From positions 1 to 64,000 of the forward strand of contig CAZGAH010000013.1 in NCBI GenBank assembly GCA_964523295.1: 64,000 bases of DNA. The letters are read 5' to 3'. This DNA comes from CAZGAH01 sp964523295. Its GTDB lineage: Bacteria; Desulfobacterota; Desulfovibrionia; Desulfovibrionales; Desulfovibrionaceae. Made by a program: the position numbers and the translations under genes. This document shows positions 1 through 9,033 of this stretch, piece after piece (positions within the stretch are counted from its first letter, which is position 1; the number at the start of each line of letters is the position of its first letter). Below the pieces are notes generated by a model. That model did no database searches, had not been told where the DNA came from, and saw only the letters and a list, made by a program, of their open reading frames with translations.

Positions 1-42
1 GTGGGAAAGCAGGCCGTTGCCAGGACATTTTTTCCCAAATCA

Positions 43-72
43 CACAAAGCCCGCCGAATGGCGGGCTTTGTG
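43..72. terminator. Rho-independent-type terminator hairpin
   Basis: A perfect 13-bp inverted repeat (arms 43-55 and 60-72, loop GAAT) forms a GC-rich hairpin. The T-tract on the plus strand is short and interrupted, so termination efficiency is uncertain; the perfect symmetry would let it act in both directions. It separates an upstream unit from the fliR operon. Confidence 0.7.
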
Positions 73-340
73 CGTTTGGATAGGGCTATGAAATGCCTGT
101 AACGAGAGCATGTTAGTCCTGAGATACAGAAAACCTCACTTTCTCGGCACACTGGATCGCCCCTTTCCATGCGGGTTCCGATCCTGGATATCAGACACAT
201 ACGCGTCGGATCAGATGCACCATAGCCAAGTCTCTGTGACGTCTGATTGGCGCAGCAGTAGTGAGCGACAAACACTCACATCGAAATATTTCAGACAGAA
301 GTGTCCCGTCAGGTACTTTATTCCGGCTCATCTCTGATGT

Positions 341-356
341 TGGCCCGAGTTATGCA
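341..356 (+). promoter_or_regulatory. Sigma-54-like (-24/-12) promoter of the fliR operon
   Basis: The 16-mer TGGCCCGAGTTATGCA fits the RpoN consensus, with GG and GC at the required spacing. Sigma-54 control of mid-class flagellar genes is established in many polar-flagellated bacteria. The expected start site would fall almost on the fliR ATG at 368, and no Shine-Dalgarno sequence is visible there, so the message would be leaderless if the site is real. Confidence 0.5.
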
Positions 357-367
357 ACCGTTCCGGC

Positions 368-1162
368 ATGGATTTCTATCAGTTTTCCCCCGACACCGTG
401 CTGAATTTCCTCATGACGCTGTTTCGCATCAGCCTCATCCTGTTCGTGCTCCCGTTTTTTGGCGGCGAAGGTACTCCTGTTCCGGTTAAGGCGGCCTTGT
501 GTCTGGTGCTGGCCCTTGCGCTCTTTCCTTCGTTGCAGTTTTCCGGGGTCAAGTTCCCGGCGCATCCGTTCAACATTGTTCTGATGCTCGCCGGAGAGCT
601 GGTATTGGGGCTGGTGTTGGGGCTGGTCGTGATGTTCATTTTCGCGGCCGTGCGGACGGGAGGTCAGTTGATCGGGTTTCAGATGGGCTTTTCCATGGTC
701 AACGTGATGGACCCGGATACGGGTGCCTCCGAGTCCGTGACCTCACATTTTCTCAATATGGTCGTTCTGTTGACCTTTTTGTCGCTGAACGGGCATTTGA
801 TGCTGCTGCAGGTGCTGGTCGACAGTTTCACTCTGGTGCCTCCCGGCGGGTTGTTTCTTTCGCCGGCGCTGACAAAGGGCGTGCTCGAGCTGTCGGGGCA
901 GATGTTCTCCCTGGGGATCAAGGTCGCGGCGCCGGTCGTGGCCTCGTTGTTTCTGGTCGATCTGGCGCTGGCGCTGGTCAGCCGCGCCGCGCCGCAGATG
1001 AACATCCTCATGCTCGGCTTTCCGCTCAAGATTACGGTGGGCTTTCTGTTCCTGAGTTTGCTGTTTACGGTATTAGCCCATTATATCAAGGATTTCATGG
1101 CCAAGATGATGCCCATGTACCAGCTCATCCTGACCCTGGCCGGCAGCGCTCCCACGCCTTGA
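368..1162 (+). CDS. fliR: Flagellar export apparatus membrane protein FliR
   Basis: FliR is an inner-membrane component of the flagellar type III export gate, which it forms with FliP and FliQ at the base of the basal body. The 264-residue product has the usual family length (about 260) and consists almost wholly of hydrophobic segments. The N-terminal stretch with LPFFGGEGTPVPVK and the conserved QMGFSMVNVMDP region (about residues 105-118) are typical of FliR. The start at 368 fits the family N-terminus (MDFYQFSPDTVLNFL) although no ribosome binding site is visible. It heads a co-directional operon with flhB 55 bp downstream. Confidence 0.95.
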   Translation: MDFYQFSPDTVLNFLMTLFRISLILFVLPFFGGEGTPVPVKAALCLVLALALFPSLQFSGVKFPAHPFNIVLMLAGELVLGLVLGLVVMFIFAAVRTGGQLIGFQMGFSMVNVMDPDTGASESVTSHFLNMVVLLTFLSLNGHLMLLQVLVDSFTLVPPGGLFLSPALTKGVLELSGQMFSLGIKVAAPVVASLFLVDLALALVSRAAPQMNILMLGFPLKITVGFLFLSLLFTVLAHYIKDFMAKMMPMYQLILTLAGSAPTP

Positions 1163-1217
1163 CCCGGGGCGGCCTGCGTAACGATTCCGTACTTCGCAAC
1201 GACAAGGACCGGTTGCC

Positions 1218-2294
1218 ATGGCACAGAGCGATCCGAGCAAAACAGAACAAGCAACAGATCGACGTATAAATAAAGCCCGCGAAGAGGGTAATGTTGCCAA
1301 ATCGCAGGAAGTCAGCAAAACGCTGGTGATCCTGGCCGGTCTGTTCGGGCTGCGTTTCTATATTGAACAGATGGGCAAGGATATATCGAATATGTTCCGC
1401 TGGTTTTTTGTCGAGAGTTTTCATTTCGAGCCCACGCAAGGCAATGTCTACGAACTCATGTTGCAGTGCGCGGTGGATATGGCAAAAATGATCCTGCCCG
1501 TGATCCTGTTTGTCGGGGTGGCCGCTTACCTGGCCTTGCGTTTCCAGGTGGGCAAGATGTGGACGACCAAGGTGTTCAGCCCCAAATGGGACCGTCTGTT
1601 CAACCCCATGGCCGGGCTGCGGCGCATGTTCGTCGACCCCAAGACGCTGATCCGGCTGGGCAAGACGCTGCTTCAGGCCGTGCTCATCGGGGTGGCTCCG
1701 TATCTCATGCTCAAGGGGGAGATGGGCAACATGATGCCCTTGTTTCATCAGGACGCGCATACGCTGGCCATCTACATGCTGCAGACCTCGATGGACATGG
1801 TGCTGTACGCCTGCATTCCCATGCTGGCCATTGCCGCCTTCGATCTCTGGTATACGCGCTGGGACTACTCCGAAAATCTCAAGATGACCAAAGACGAGAT
1901 CAAGGACGAGCGCAAGCAGATGGAAGGCGATATGCTCATCAAGCAGAAGCAGCGCCAGAAGATGATGAAAATGATGATGCGCCGGATGCTCAAGGACGTG
2001 CCCAAGGCCGACGTGGTCGTTACCAACCCCACCCATTTCGCCGTGGCCCTGCAATACAATCCCATGGTCGCGCCGGCGCCCCTGGTGCTGGCCAAAGGGG
2101 CCGACCATCTGGCCCAAAAGATCAAGGAAATCGCACGCGAGAATCATGTCCCGATTCGCGAGAACAAGCCCCTGGCACAGGCTTTGTATAAAAGCGTGGA
2201 AGTCGGGGAGACCATCCCTGAGGAGCTGTTCCAGGCCGTTGCCGCTCTCCTGGCCCAGCTGCATAAGTTCAAGCGTCCGGGCGGGCCGATGTAG
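1218..2294 (+). CDS. flhB: Flagellar export switch protein FlhB
   Basis: FlhB is the substrate-specificity switch of the flagellar export apparatus: after hook completion the cytoplasmic domain cleaves itself and export changes from rod/hook to filament proteins. The 358-residue protein begins with the characteristic QSDPSKTEQATDRRINKARE segment, followed by four hydrophobic segments and a cytoplasmic domain. The autocleavage motif NPTH is intact at residues 270-273. An AAGGA sequence lies about 10 bp upstream of the ATG. It sits between fliR and flhA, the standard order. Confidence 0.97.
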   Translation: MAQSDPSKTEQATDRRINKAREEGNVAKSQEVSKTLVILAGLFGLRFYIEQMGKDISNMFRWFFVESFHFEPTQGNVYELMLQCAVDMAKMILPVILFVGVAAYLALRFQVGKMWTTKVFSPKWDRLFNPMAGLRRMFVDPKTLIRLGKTLLQAVLIGVAPYLMLKGEMGNMMPLFHQDAHTLAIYMLQTSMDMVLYACIPMLAIAAFDLWYTRWDYSENLKMTKDEIKDERKQMEGDMLIKQKQRQKMMKMMMRRMLKDVPKADVVVTNPTHFAVALQYNPMVAPAPLVLAKGADHLAQKIKEIARENHVPIRENKPLAQALYKSVEVGETIPEELFQAVAALLAQLHKFKRPGGPM

Positions 2295-2338
2295 CCTGCG
2301 GACAGAATGAAACGACAACGCAAAGGGGTGTCAAAAAC

Positions 2339-4435
2339 ATGGCCGCCACCTTCTCGCCGTCCATAAATTACGAACGCTTCGCCAAGCAGGGCGACATCCT
2401 GCTGGCTGGTGGCGTTATCCTCATCCTGTTCGTGATGCTGATTCCCCTGCCGACGTTCATTCTGGACATGATGCTGAGCATGAGCATTTCCCTGTCCATG
2501 GTCGTGCTCGTGACCGCCATGTTCATGCGCAGTCCCATGGAATTTTCGATTTTTCCCTCGCTGTTGCTGGTCTTGACCATGCTGCGCCTGGCGCTCAACG
2601 TGGCCTCCACCCGGCTTATTCTGCTGCACGGCGACGAAGGTCCGGCCGCGGCCGGGCACGTCATCCAGGCCTTCGGCGAGTTCGTGGTCGGCGGCAACTA
2701 TTTTGTCGGCATCGTCATCTTTTTCATCCTGTTCACCCTCAACAAAGTGGTCATCGTCGCCGGTACCACGCGTATCGGCGAGGTCGCCGCCCGCTTCACC
2801 CTGGATGCCATGCCCGGCAAGCAGATGGCCATTGAAGCCGACCTGAACGCCGGGTTGATTACCGAGCAGGAGGCCACGGAGCGCCGCGACCGCATCCGCA
2901 AGGAGGCCGACTTTTACGGCGCCATGGACGGCGCCGGCAAGTTCGTCCAAGGTGATGTGAAGGCCGGCATGATCATTACGCTCATCAATGTGATCGGCGG
3001 CATTCTGATCGGCATGCTTCAGAAAGACATGCCCTGGAAGGACGCGGCCCACACCTATACGCTGCTGACCATCGGCGACGGTCTGGTGTCCACCATCCCG
3101 TCGCTGATCGTTTCCACGGCCGCCGGCCTCATCGTCAGCCGCTCGGCCTCCGAGGCAAAGATGGGCGAGGAGTTCATTGGCCAGTTATCCTACAACTCAC
3201 GCTCGCTACGACTCGTCGCCGTCGTGCTCGGCGTATTCGGCCTGGTGCCGGGCATGCCTACGATACCCTTTCTCACCTTTGCCGGCCTGTTGCTCTTCGT
3301 CGCCCGGCTCCTCGGCTCGGAGAGCGGCATGGACAAGACCAAGGAAAAGGTCAAGACGGAGCCGGCGCCAGCGCTCGATTCGCCAGAAGAGGTGCAGCAG
3401 CTGCTGCCCCTGGACATGCTTGAACTTGAGGTCGGCTACGGGCTTATTCCTCTGGTGGACGAAGATCAGAACGGCAATCTGCTCTCCCGCATCCGTTCCA
3501 TCCGCCGTCAGTTTGCCCTGGATATGGGCGTGATCGTCCCTTCGCTGCACCTGCGTGACAACCTCCAGCTCAAGCCCGGGCAGTACGCCGTGCTCATCAA
3601 GGGCAATCAGGTGGCCACGGCCGAGATACTCATCGATCATTGTCTGGCCATGGATCCGGGCGACGTCAAGCATCGCATCAAAGGCATCGAGACCAAGGAA
3701 CCGGCCTTCAATCTGCCCGCGTTGTGGATTCCGGAGGCCCAGAAAGAGGAGGCCATGCTGGCAGGGTACACCGTGGTCGATCCGTCGACGGTCATCGCCA
3801 CGCACCTTACCGAGGTCTTCAAGCACAATTTGCACGAGTTCCTGGGACGTCAGGAAATCCAGAGCCTGCTGGACAATCTCTCCAAGTCGGCGCCCAAGGC
3901 GGTGGAAGAGCTGGTGCCCGGGATCATGCCTCTGGGCCGCGTGCAGAAGGTGTTGCAGAATCTGGTGCGCGAGAACGTCTCCGTACGCGATCTGCTCAGC
4001 ATCGTCGAAACATTGGCGGACATGGGACAGGCCGTCCACGATCCCGACCAGCTTACCGAATACGTCCGCGAGCGCCTTTCCCGCTCCATCGTCAAGCCCT
4101 TTATGGATCACGAGGGCGCATTGCCCATCATCACGCTGGACAATGTTGTGGAGAAGGCCCTGCAGGACAGCCTGCGCCAGTCCGATCACGGCGCCTTCCT
4201 GGCCATGGAGCCTGGCCTGGCGCAGCGTATCATCCGGCGCATCAACCAGGCCTCCGAGGAGGCGGTCGTCTCCGACGGACAGCCCGTGTTGCTGGCGACG
4301 CCGATGGTCAGGCCGCATTTGGCGCAACTTTTGCAAAGGTTTATACCGACGTTGCCGGTTATTTCACAGGCTGAGATCCCTTCGGATATCCGCTTGAAAA
4401 CAGTAGCCAACGTGGTGCTCGACAATGCGGGTTAA
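2339..4435 (+). CDS. flhA: Flagellar export gate protein FlhA
   Basis: FlhA is the largest subunit of the flagellar export gate; its membrane half conducts protons and its cytoplasmic ring docks export chaperones. The product is 698 residues, normal for the family. About eight hydrophobic segments fill the first ~320 residues, with the conserved FHIPEP signature region (RIGEVAARFTLDAMPGKQMA) between them. A linker rich in Lys/Glu leads into the ~350-residue cytoplasmic domain. Its end overlaps the start of flhF by 11 bp, indicating translational coupling. Confidence 0.97.
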   Translation: MAATFSPSINYERFAKQGDILLAGGVILILFVMLIPLPTFILDMMLSMSISLSMVVLVTAMFMRSPMEFSIFPSLLLVLTMLRLALNVASTRLILLHGDEGPAAAGHVIQAFGEFVVGGNYFVGIVIFFILFTLNKVVIVAGTTRIGEVAARFTLDAMPGKQMAIEADLNAGLITEQEATERRDRIRKEADFYGAMDGAGKFVQGDVKAGMIITLINVIGGILIGMLQKDMPWKDAAHTYTLLTIGDGLVSTIPSLIVSTAAGLIVSRSASEAKMGEEFIGQLSYNSRSLRLVAVVLGVFGLVPGMPTIPFLTFAGLLLFVARLLGSESGMDKTKEKVKTEPAPALDSPEEVQQLLPLDMLELEVGYGLIPLVDEDQNGNLLSRIRSIRRQFALDMGVIVPSLHLRDNLQLKPGQYAVLIKGNQVATAEILIDHCLAMDPGDVKHRIKGIETKEPAFNLPALWIPEAQKEEAMLAGYTVVDPSTVIATHLTEVFKHNLHEFLGRQEIQSLLDNLSKSAPKAVEELVPGIMPLGRVQKVLQNLVRENVSVRDLLSIVETLADMGQAVHDPDQLTEYVRERLSRSIVKPFMDHEGALPIITLDNVVEKALQDSLRQSDHGAFLAMEPGLAQRIIRRINQASEEAVVSDGQPVLLATPMVRPHLAQLLQRFIPTLPVISQAEIPSDIRLKTVANVVLDNAG

Positions 4436-5492
4436 AACCTACAGAGGTCCAGAGACCAAAGCCGTTCTCGCCAGAATCAAGGCGGAACTGGGACCGGACG
4501 CCGTCATTCTGAGTACGCGCTCCTGCGCAGAAAACGGAAAGACGCTGTACGAGGTCACCGCCGCATTGGAAGACGCGGCGGAGGTTCGGCCGGAGGCGAC
4601 GGCAGAGGACGCCGGGCTGACCAGGGAAAGCGTTCCCGGCTACGGGCAATGGCACAAAGAGTGGAGCCAGATACGCGACCATCTCACCGCCCTGCTGCGT
4701 CCGCAGCTCGAACTGGATCGTCTGACGCCGTTCCAGCGGCACAGCCTGGAGTTTCTCGAGCGCGAAGGCGTGTGCGTGGAGGTGATTGCCGGTCTGTTTC
4801 GCGAGTTGCTGTCCATGCCCAAGGCCTCGATTCTGACGCCCCTGGAGCGTCTGGTCGGCGTGCGGTCGTGGGGGATGCAGCACTGGCAGCAGCGTGTGCA
4901 CGTGCTTGCCGGGCCGCACGGAGCGGGCAAGACCTCCGCGCTGATCCGGATGGCCTTGCAGTTGAAGCACGAGTCGCCGGGGCTGCGCATCTGCGTTGTC
5001 AATGCCGGTCAGCACCGGCTGGGCAGCCGGATGGCCCTGAAACAGTACGCGGAGTTGTCCGACCTGGCCTATCGCGAGGCCTGCGATGGCATGACCTGCG
5101 CCGCGGTACTGGCGAAGAGTCACGAATTTGACAGAGTGCTTGTGGACTTGCCCGGTCTCGATCGGGGAACGACGCTGCACGAGCAGCTCGAACGGCTGGG
5201 AATGGATGCGAACGACGACGTGTGCGTACACCTGGTGCTCTCGCCAGGCTATGCGCCGGCGCAATTGCGGGCATTCGAGGCGCAGTACGCCTCGCCGCGG
5301 ACTGCGAGCCTGATCTGGACCAAGCTGGACGAGGCTTGCGGGTTCAGCGCCGTGGTGAATACCGCGGCGTCCAGCGGGCTTCCGGTTTCGGCCATGTCGT
5401 ATGGCTCGGGTTTTTCCGATACGCTGACGCCGGGCAGCCACCTGTTGCTCTGGCGGCTGGTATTCAAACATCGCTTGCCGAACGAGCAGTGA
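4425..5492 (+). CDS. flhF: Flagellar SRP-type GTPase FlhF
   Basis: FlhF is a signal-recognition-particle family GTPase that sets the polar site and number of flagella. The N-terminus (MRVKTYRGPETKAVLARIK) is diagnostic. The GTPase part has a P-loop, GPHGAGKTSA, at about residues 163-172 and a TKLDEACG guanine-specificity motif near residue 296. The usual DTAGR G3 motif is replaced by DLPGLDRG, so nucleotide hydrolysis may be altered. At 355 residues it is slightly short. It overlaps flhA by 11 bp and is followed by flhG, its usual partner. Confidence 0.93.
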   Translation: MRVKTYRGPETKAVLARIKAELGPDAVILSTRSCAENGKTLYEVTAALEDAAEVRPEATAEDAGLTRESVPGYGQWHKEWSQIRDHLTALLRPQLELDRLTPFQRHSLEFLEREGVCVEVIAGLFRELLSMPKASILTPLERLVGVRSWGMQHWQQRVHVLAGPHGAGKTSALIRMALQLKHESPGLRICVVNAGQHRLGSRMALKQYAELSDLAYREACDGMTCAAVLAKSHEFDRVLVDLPGLDRGTTLHEQLERLGMDANDDVCVHLVLSPGYAPAQLRAFEAQYASPRTASLIWTKLDEACGFSAVVNTAASSGLPVSAMSYGSGFSDTLTPGSHLLLWRLVFKHRLPNEQ

Positions 5493-5578
5493 GCGGATAG
5501 AGACCAGGGGACGGAACCCGCTGCGGAGAGTACTGCGCGTCGGCAGCGGATTTCGACCTCTGAAGGAGCGCAGCAGTT

Positions 5579-6394
5579 ATGGCCGATGGGTTTCCCCTTG
5601 TCTTTTCGGTAACTTCAGGCAAAGGTGGCGTAGGCAAGACGAACATATCGGTGAATCTGGCCTGCCACCTCAGCCGTATGGGCGAGCGTGTCGTGCTGCT
5701 CGACGCGGATCTGGGACTGGCCAACGTGGACGTGATCCTGGGATTGACGCCTAAGCTCAACCTGTTCCATCTTTTTCACGAGGGTATGACCATTGCCGAC
5801 GTCCTGTGCGATACGCCCTACGGATTCAAGATACTGCCCGCGGCGTCGGGCGTCAGCGAGATGCTGGCTCTGTCTACCGGGCAGAAGCTTGATCTGCTCG
5901 AATCGATGGACTATCTGGAAGACATGGTTGATTATCTGATCGTGGACACGGGCGCTGGGATCAACGACAATGTGCTCTATTTCAATCTGGCGGCCCAGGA
6001 GCGGCTGGTGGTTATGACGCCCGAGCCGACGTCGTTGACCGACGCGTACGCCCTGATCAAGGTGCTCAAGCTCAATCACGGTGTCGAGCATTTCAAGGTG
6101 CTCGTGAATATGGCCTCTTCGGCAAAGAATGCCAAAGAGGTCTTTGCCCGGCTGTATCAGGCTTGCGAGCACTTTCTCGATGGTGTCTCCCTCGACCTGG
6201 CCGGATTTGTTCCGTTGGACCCGGCAGTGAAAAAGGCGGTCATCAATCAGACCCCCTTCAGCGTGCTTCAGGCGGGCGGACCTGCCAGTCTGGCTGTCGG
6301 AGAGGTGGCCAAGACTGTCAAAACCTTGCGCGGGGCGCAGAATCTCGATGGAAACATTAAGTTCTTCTGGAAAAAACTCCTCTTCCAGCACTGA
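5579..6394 (+). CDS. flhG: Flagellar number regulator FlhG (MinD/ParA-like ATPase)
   Basis: FlhG (FleN, YlxH) is a MinD-family ATPase that limits flagellar number, acting with FlhF. The 271-residue sequence opens with the deviant Walker A TSGKGGVGKTN and has the LLDADLGLANVDVILG switch region and the IVDTGAGI motif. A good AAGGAG lies 10 bp before the ATG. An amphipathic C-terminal stretch ending FFWKKLLF could be the membrane-targeting tail seen in MinD/FlhG proteins. The stop lies 47 bp inside fliA, so the two genes are probably coupled. Confidence 0.93.
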   Translation: MADGFPLVFSVTSGKGGVGKTNISVNLACHLSRMGERVVLLDADLGLANVDVILGLTPKLNLFHLFHEGMTIADVLCDTPYGFKILPAASGVSEMLALSTGQKLDLLESMDYLEDMVDYLIVDTGAGINDNVLYFNLAAQERLVVMTPEPTSLTDAYALIKVLKLNHGVEHFKVLVNMASSAKNAKEVFARLYQACEHFLDGVSLDLAGFVPLDPAVKKAVINQTPFSVLQAGGPASLAVGEVAKTVKTLRGAQNLDGNIKFFWKKLLFQH

Positions 6395-7145
6395 AGTCTG
6401 GGATCTGCTCGATTCGGGCGCCAAGACCTGGGAAGAGCTGAGCGCGCGCGAGCGGCAGGCGCTCGTGCGCCATTATGCGCCCAAGATCAAATACCTGGCC
6501 TTGCGCTTCAAAGCCAGGCTTCCCAAGCACGTGGAGCTGAACGAACTCATCAGCGCCGGAACCCTGGGGCTGATGGAGGCGTTGGGCAAATTCAAGCCTG
6601 AATTCGGATTCAAGTTCGAGACTTTTGCCGAAAACCGCATCAAGGGCGCCATGCTGGACGAGCTGCGGCGTATGGACTGGTTCTCCCGCGGTCTTCGCCA
6701 TCGCGTCCGCACGCTCGAAGACACCATCAAGCGGCTGGAGAACTCGCTGGGACGCAAGCCCAGGGAAGATGAACTGCAAACCGAGACCGGGCTGAGTGAA
6801 AAAGAGGTCCGCGTCGGCCTGGAGGCCCTGCAGAACCAGCTTTGCCTGAGCCTTGACGCCATTCAGGAGACCTTTTCCACGGAGTTCCAGTCGCATACGG
6901 ACAACGAGCCCTATCAGGCCACGGCCTTGCAGGAGATCATCGACAAGGTCGCCGGACTGATCGACGAGCTGACTCCCCGGGAAAAGATGGTCATGTCGCT
7001 GTACTACGGCGACGAATTGAACATGAAGGAAGTGGCCGAGGTCATGGGAATTACAGAAGGCCGCGTATCGCAGCTGCATTCCCATGCCATGTCCCGGTTG
7101 CGCAGCAAGTTCGAGACATGCTACGGTGGAGCGGCAGCATTCTGA
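6348..7145 (+). CDS. fliA: RNA polymerase sigma factor for flagellar operon, FliA (sigma-28)
   Basis: FliA directs transcription of late flagellar genes (flagellin, chemotaxis). The 265-residue protein shows sigma region 2 (SAGTLGLMEALGKFKPEFGF and FETFAENRIKGAMLDELRRMDW), region 3 (GRKPREDELQTETGLSEKEV) and region 4 (LTPREKMVMSLYYGDELNMKEV then a helix-turn-helix, GITEGRVSQLHSHAM). The start at 6348 overlaps flhG; a later start cannot be excluded because the first ~25 residues are Ser-rich and not conserved. The location directly after flhF-flhG is typical. Confidence 0.95.
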   Translation: METLSSSGKNSSSSTEVWDLLDSGAKTWEELSARERQALVRHYAPKIKYLALRFKARLPKHVELNELISAGTLGLMEALGKFKPEFGFKFETFAENRIKGAMLDELRRMDWFSRGLRHRVRTLEDTIKRLENSLGRKPREDELQTETGLSEKEVRVGLEALQNQLCLSLDAIQETFSTEFQSHTDNEPYQATALQEIIDKVAGLIDELTPREKMVMSLYYGDELNMKEVAEVMGITEGRVSQLHSHAMSRLRSKFETCYGGAAAF

Positions 7146-7500
7146 CAACCGGAGCAGGCGTCCGGCTGGCCTTTCCGTGCTCTGGTCCGCTGTCTTCCAT
7201 CCCCTGTATCTGCTGTCGTGGGAGCTGTCTTTGAATGCATTGCCGATGAAACCGCCCGGGGTGGAGCACCGTTGCGGCGCGGGCGCTGCCTTTCGGCGAC
7301 GGGCTGTCGCCGGGCAAAACGGAGCATGATATGGTCCGGACCTTCGGCGCCCTTCTCCTGATTACGCAGCCTGTCGGCATCATGCCTTTCGTTCCGTATC
7401 GTATGTCCTGCCGCCCGCACGATGCGGGGCTGCACTCCGATTTTCGCGTCCAGACAGGAGCCGGCCGCGGTCTGCTGTCTGTCGGTTCGCAGGGAGCGTC
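7146..7500. other. Gap between fliA and the FliL-like gene
   Basis: About 355 bases without a supportable gene. The short open frames on both strands have no ribosome binding site and read as GC-rich noise. No clear sigma-54 or sigma-28 promoter was recognised, although the length suggests that the downstream genes may have their own start. Confidence 0.5.
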
Positions 7501-8214
7501 ATGCTGCTGCTCGTAGACGACGACTCGTCCCCCCTGGGAGCGGCGAGCAAAGAAAAGGCGCTGCTCGACACCGAAGAACTGCGCGAGACGGAAGTCATCC
7601 TGGACAAGGACAAGGTCGAGCTGGACCTGGATGACGCGCCGTTTCTCGAAGACGAAGAGGAAGAGGAGGAGCAGCCTCAGGAGGAGGCCTCGGCAATCGC
7701 CGAGCCGATGACCGAGGCGCACGAGTCGAAGCTCAAGGAACTGCTGCGCAACAAGAAGGTTCTGGCCCTTGGCGGCGCCGGTCTTTTCGTTGTGGTGGCC
7801 CTGATTCTGACCCTGCTGTTGTTGCCGAAGTCCGAACCGAAGCCGGAAGAACCGCCCCCGGTCGCCGAGGAAGCCGCACCCAAGCCTCCGCCCAAGCCCG
7901 TGGATCCGGACGTGTATACTATCAGCTTCGAACCGTTTTGGGTCGAACAGACCGGGAGTGATGGCCGGCTGCGGCTCGTGGTTTGCAAGTTTTCGACAAC
8001 GACGACCAACAAGGGCATGGAGTACGAGATACGCAACAAAATTGTTGTCCTGCGTGACGCAATTTATTATTATCTTAAAAATAAAAGTCTCGTTTTCCTG
8101 ACAGAGAAAGCCAATGTCGATACGATGAAAAAAGACATCCTGGCCGTGCTCAATCAGTATCTGGAAACGGATCAGCTCACGGACCTGCTTATCGAGGAGT
8201 ATCTGGTGAAGTAG
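7501..8214 (+). CDS. FliL-like flagellar basal body-associated protein
   Basis: The 237-residue protein has an acidic cytoplasmic N-terminus (a run of Glu/Asp at about residues 40-60), one transmembrane helix (LFVVVALILTLLLLP, about residues 97-112), a Pro/Lys/Glu linker and a ~110-residue C-terminal domain. That domain resembles FliL: a beta-sandwich opening with an F-EPFWV strand and ending in a conserved LINxYL-type helix. FliL proteins bind the stator and modulate torque. The ATG follows a GGGAGCG sequence. The next gene starts immediately after its stop codon. The FliL assignment rests on topology and context more than on strong sequence identity. Confidence 0.7.
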   Translation: MLLLVDDDSSPLGAASKEKALLDTEELRETEVILDKDKVELDLDDAPFLEDEEEEEEQPQEEASAIAEPMTEAHESKLKELLRNKKVLALGGAGLFVVVALILTLLLLPKSEPKPEEPPPVAEEAAPKPPPKPVDPDVYTISFEPFWVEQTGSDGRLRLVVCKFSTTTTNKGMEYEIRNKIVVLRDAIYYYLKNKSLVFLTEKANVDTMKKDILAVLNQYLETDQLTDLLIEEYLVK

Positions 8215-8526
8215 ATGTCCATCAATCTCGCCATCTCTCAACTACCGCTCGTCGGCGAGATATCCACGGCCATGCAGAATCAGCCGGAGGCCCAGCAGGC
8301 AGCGGCTCAGGTTCAGGCTGTGGAAGCGCAGAAGCATGATCGCGAGCAGGTGTCCAAGACCGAGGCGCAGGACTCCTCGTCGCCGGTTTCGGTCCAGACC
8401 CGCCAGGGCGGAGCGGGGGGGCAGGATGCTCAATCGAAGCGTCAGAAAAAGTCGAATCCGGAGGAGGCGCACGACGAGCCCCACGCGTCGCCCTGGGCCG
8501 GAAATATCATCGATGTCAAGATTTGA
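8215..8526 (+). CDS. Small conserved flagellar-operon protein of unknown function
   Basis: A 103-residue, Gln/Ala-rich, probably disordered protein whose ATG directly follows the stop of the FliL-like gene, so translation is likely coupled. The only distinctive element is the C-terminus, SPWAGNIIDVKI, which looks like a short linear binding motif. I cannot name a family. Its position inside the flagellar operon is the only hint at function. Confidence 0.6.
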   Translation: MSINLAISQLPLVGEISTAMQNQPEAQQAAAQVQAVEAQKHDREQVSKTEAQDSSSPVSVQTRQGGAGGQDAQSKRQKKSNPEEAHDEPHASPWAGNIIDVKI

Positions 8527-8646
8527 GCCAGGACGGATTCTGCGCTATGGCTCCAGGCCTGCGCCGTCGGAAAACCGGCGCTGCGCTGACGGCGGATGCG
8601 TCGGCCTGCTCTTTCCTCTGACACCCCTTGACCGAGGTCGAATCGC

Positions 8647-9033
8647 ATGTCGTTGTGGCTGCTCTTGTTGCTGACGTTGGCCGAACTGGTCCTGCTCGTC
8701 GTGGTTGTCGTCTTCTATTTCCGGCTCAAGCGCTCGGAAAGTCTGCTCAAGCTCCTGCAGCAACGCCACGAGGAGCTGGAACAGGAGCTTGTCGCCAGCT
8801 TCGAGGATCGGCAGCGCGAGCTGGGGAAGCTGGAGGGGCGGCTGGGCGAACGCGCCGAGGAACTCCGGGAGCTTATCGAACGCGCCGAAAAGCTTGCCCG
8901 AAAACCCGAATCCAAACGTCAGACCGTGCTCGATGGTCGAAAACGGGGCATGTCGGTCAGCTCGCTGGCCCAGACCACAGGACTCTCGGTCGACGAGGTG
9001 GAGCTTATGCTCCTGGAAGGAGGGCGGACCTGA
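8647..9033 (+). CDS. Membrane-anchored coiled-coil protein (DUF2802/DUF6115-like)
   Basis: The 128-residue product has one N-terminal transmembrane helix (residues ~3-25, Leu/Val-rich), a long charged coiled coil (about 30-90) and a C-terminal helix-turn-helix-like segment, RGMSVSSLAQTTGLSVDEVELML. This design matches small proteins (DUF2802/DUF6115 type) found at the ends of flagellar and chemotaxis operons; their role is unknown. It is the last gene of the apparent flagellar unit. Confidence 0.65.
   Translation: MSLWLLLLLTLAELVLLVVVVVFYFRLKRSESLLKLLQQRHEELEQELVASFEDRQRELGKLEGRLGERAEELRELIERAEKLARKPESKRQTVLDGRKRGMSVSSLAQTTGLSVDEVELMLLEGGRT

Larger units (their letters stand above)
1..367. 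other. Intergenic region upstream of fliR
   Basis: No convincing gene is present in the first 367 bases; the short open frames here lack family resemblance and a ribosome binding site. The stretch holds a terminator hairpin near its left end (belonging to whatever gene lies before the window) and a sigma-54-like promoter box just before fliR. The absence of fliP and fliQ directly upstream shows that fliR starts its own transcription unit here. Confidence 0.6.

Noticed and set aside
1125..2318. Long minus-strand open frame antisense to flhB
   Set aside because: It is a GC-skew shadow of flhB: His/Gln/Gly-rich, no ribosome binding site, no family resemblance. The same applies to the long antisense frames over flhA, mazG, fliD, the M16C peptidase and the FlgT-like gene.
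8628..9029. N-terminal 130 residues of the long frame containing the glycosyltransferase
   Set aside because: They overlap the coiled-coil gene in another frame and are Arg/Gly/Ala-rich noise without homology to GT2 proteins.
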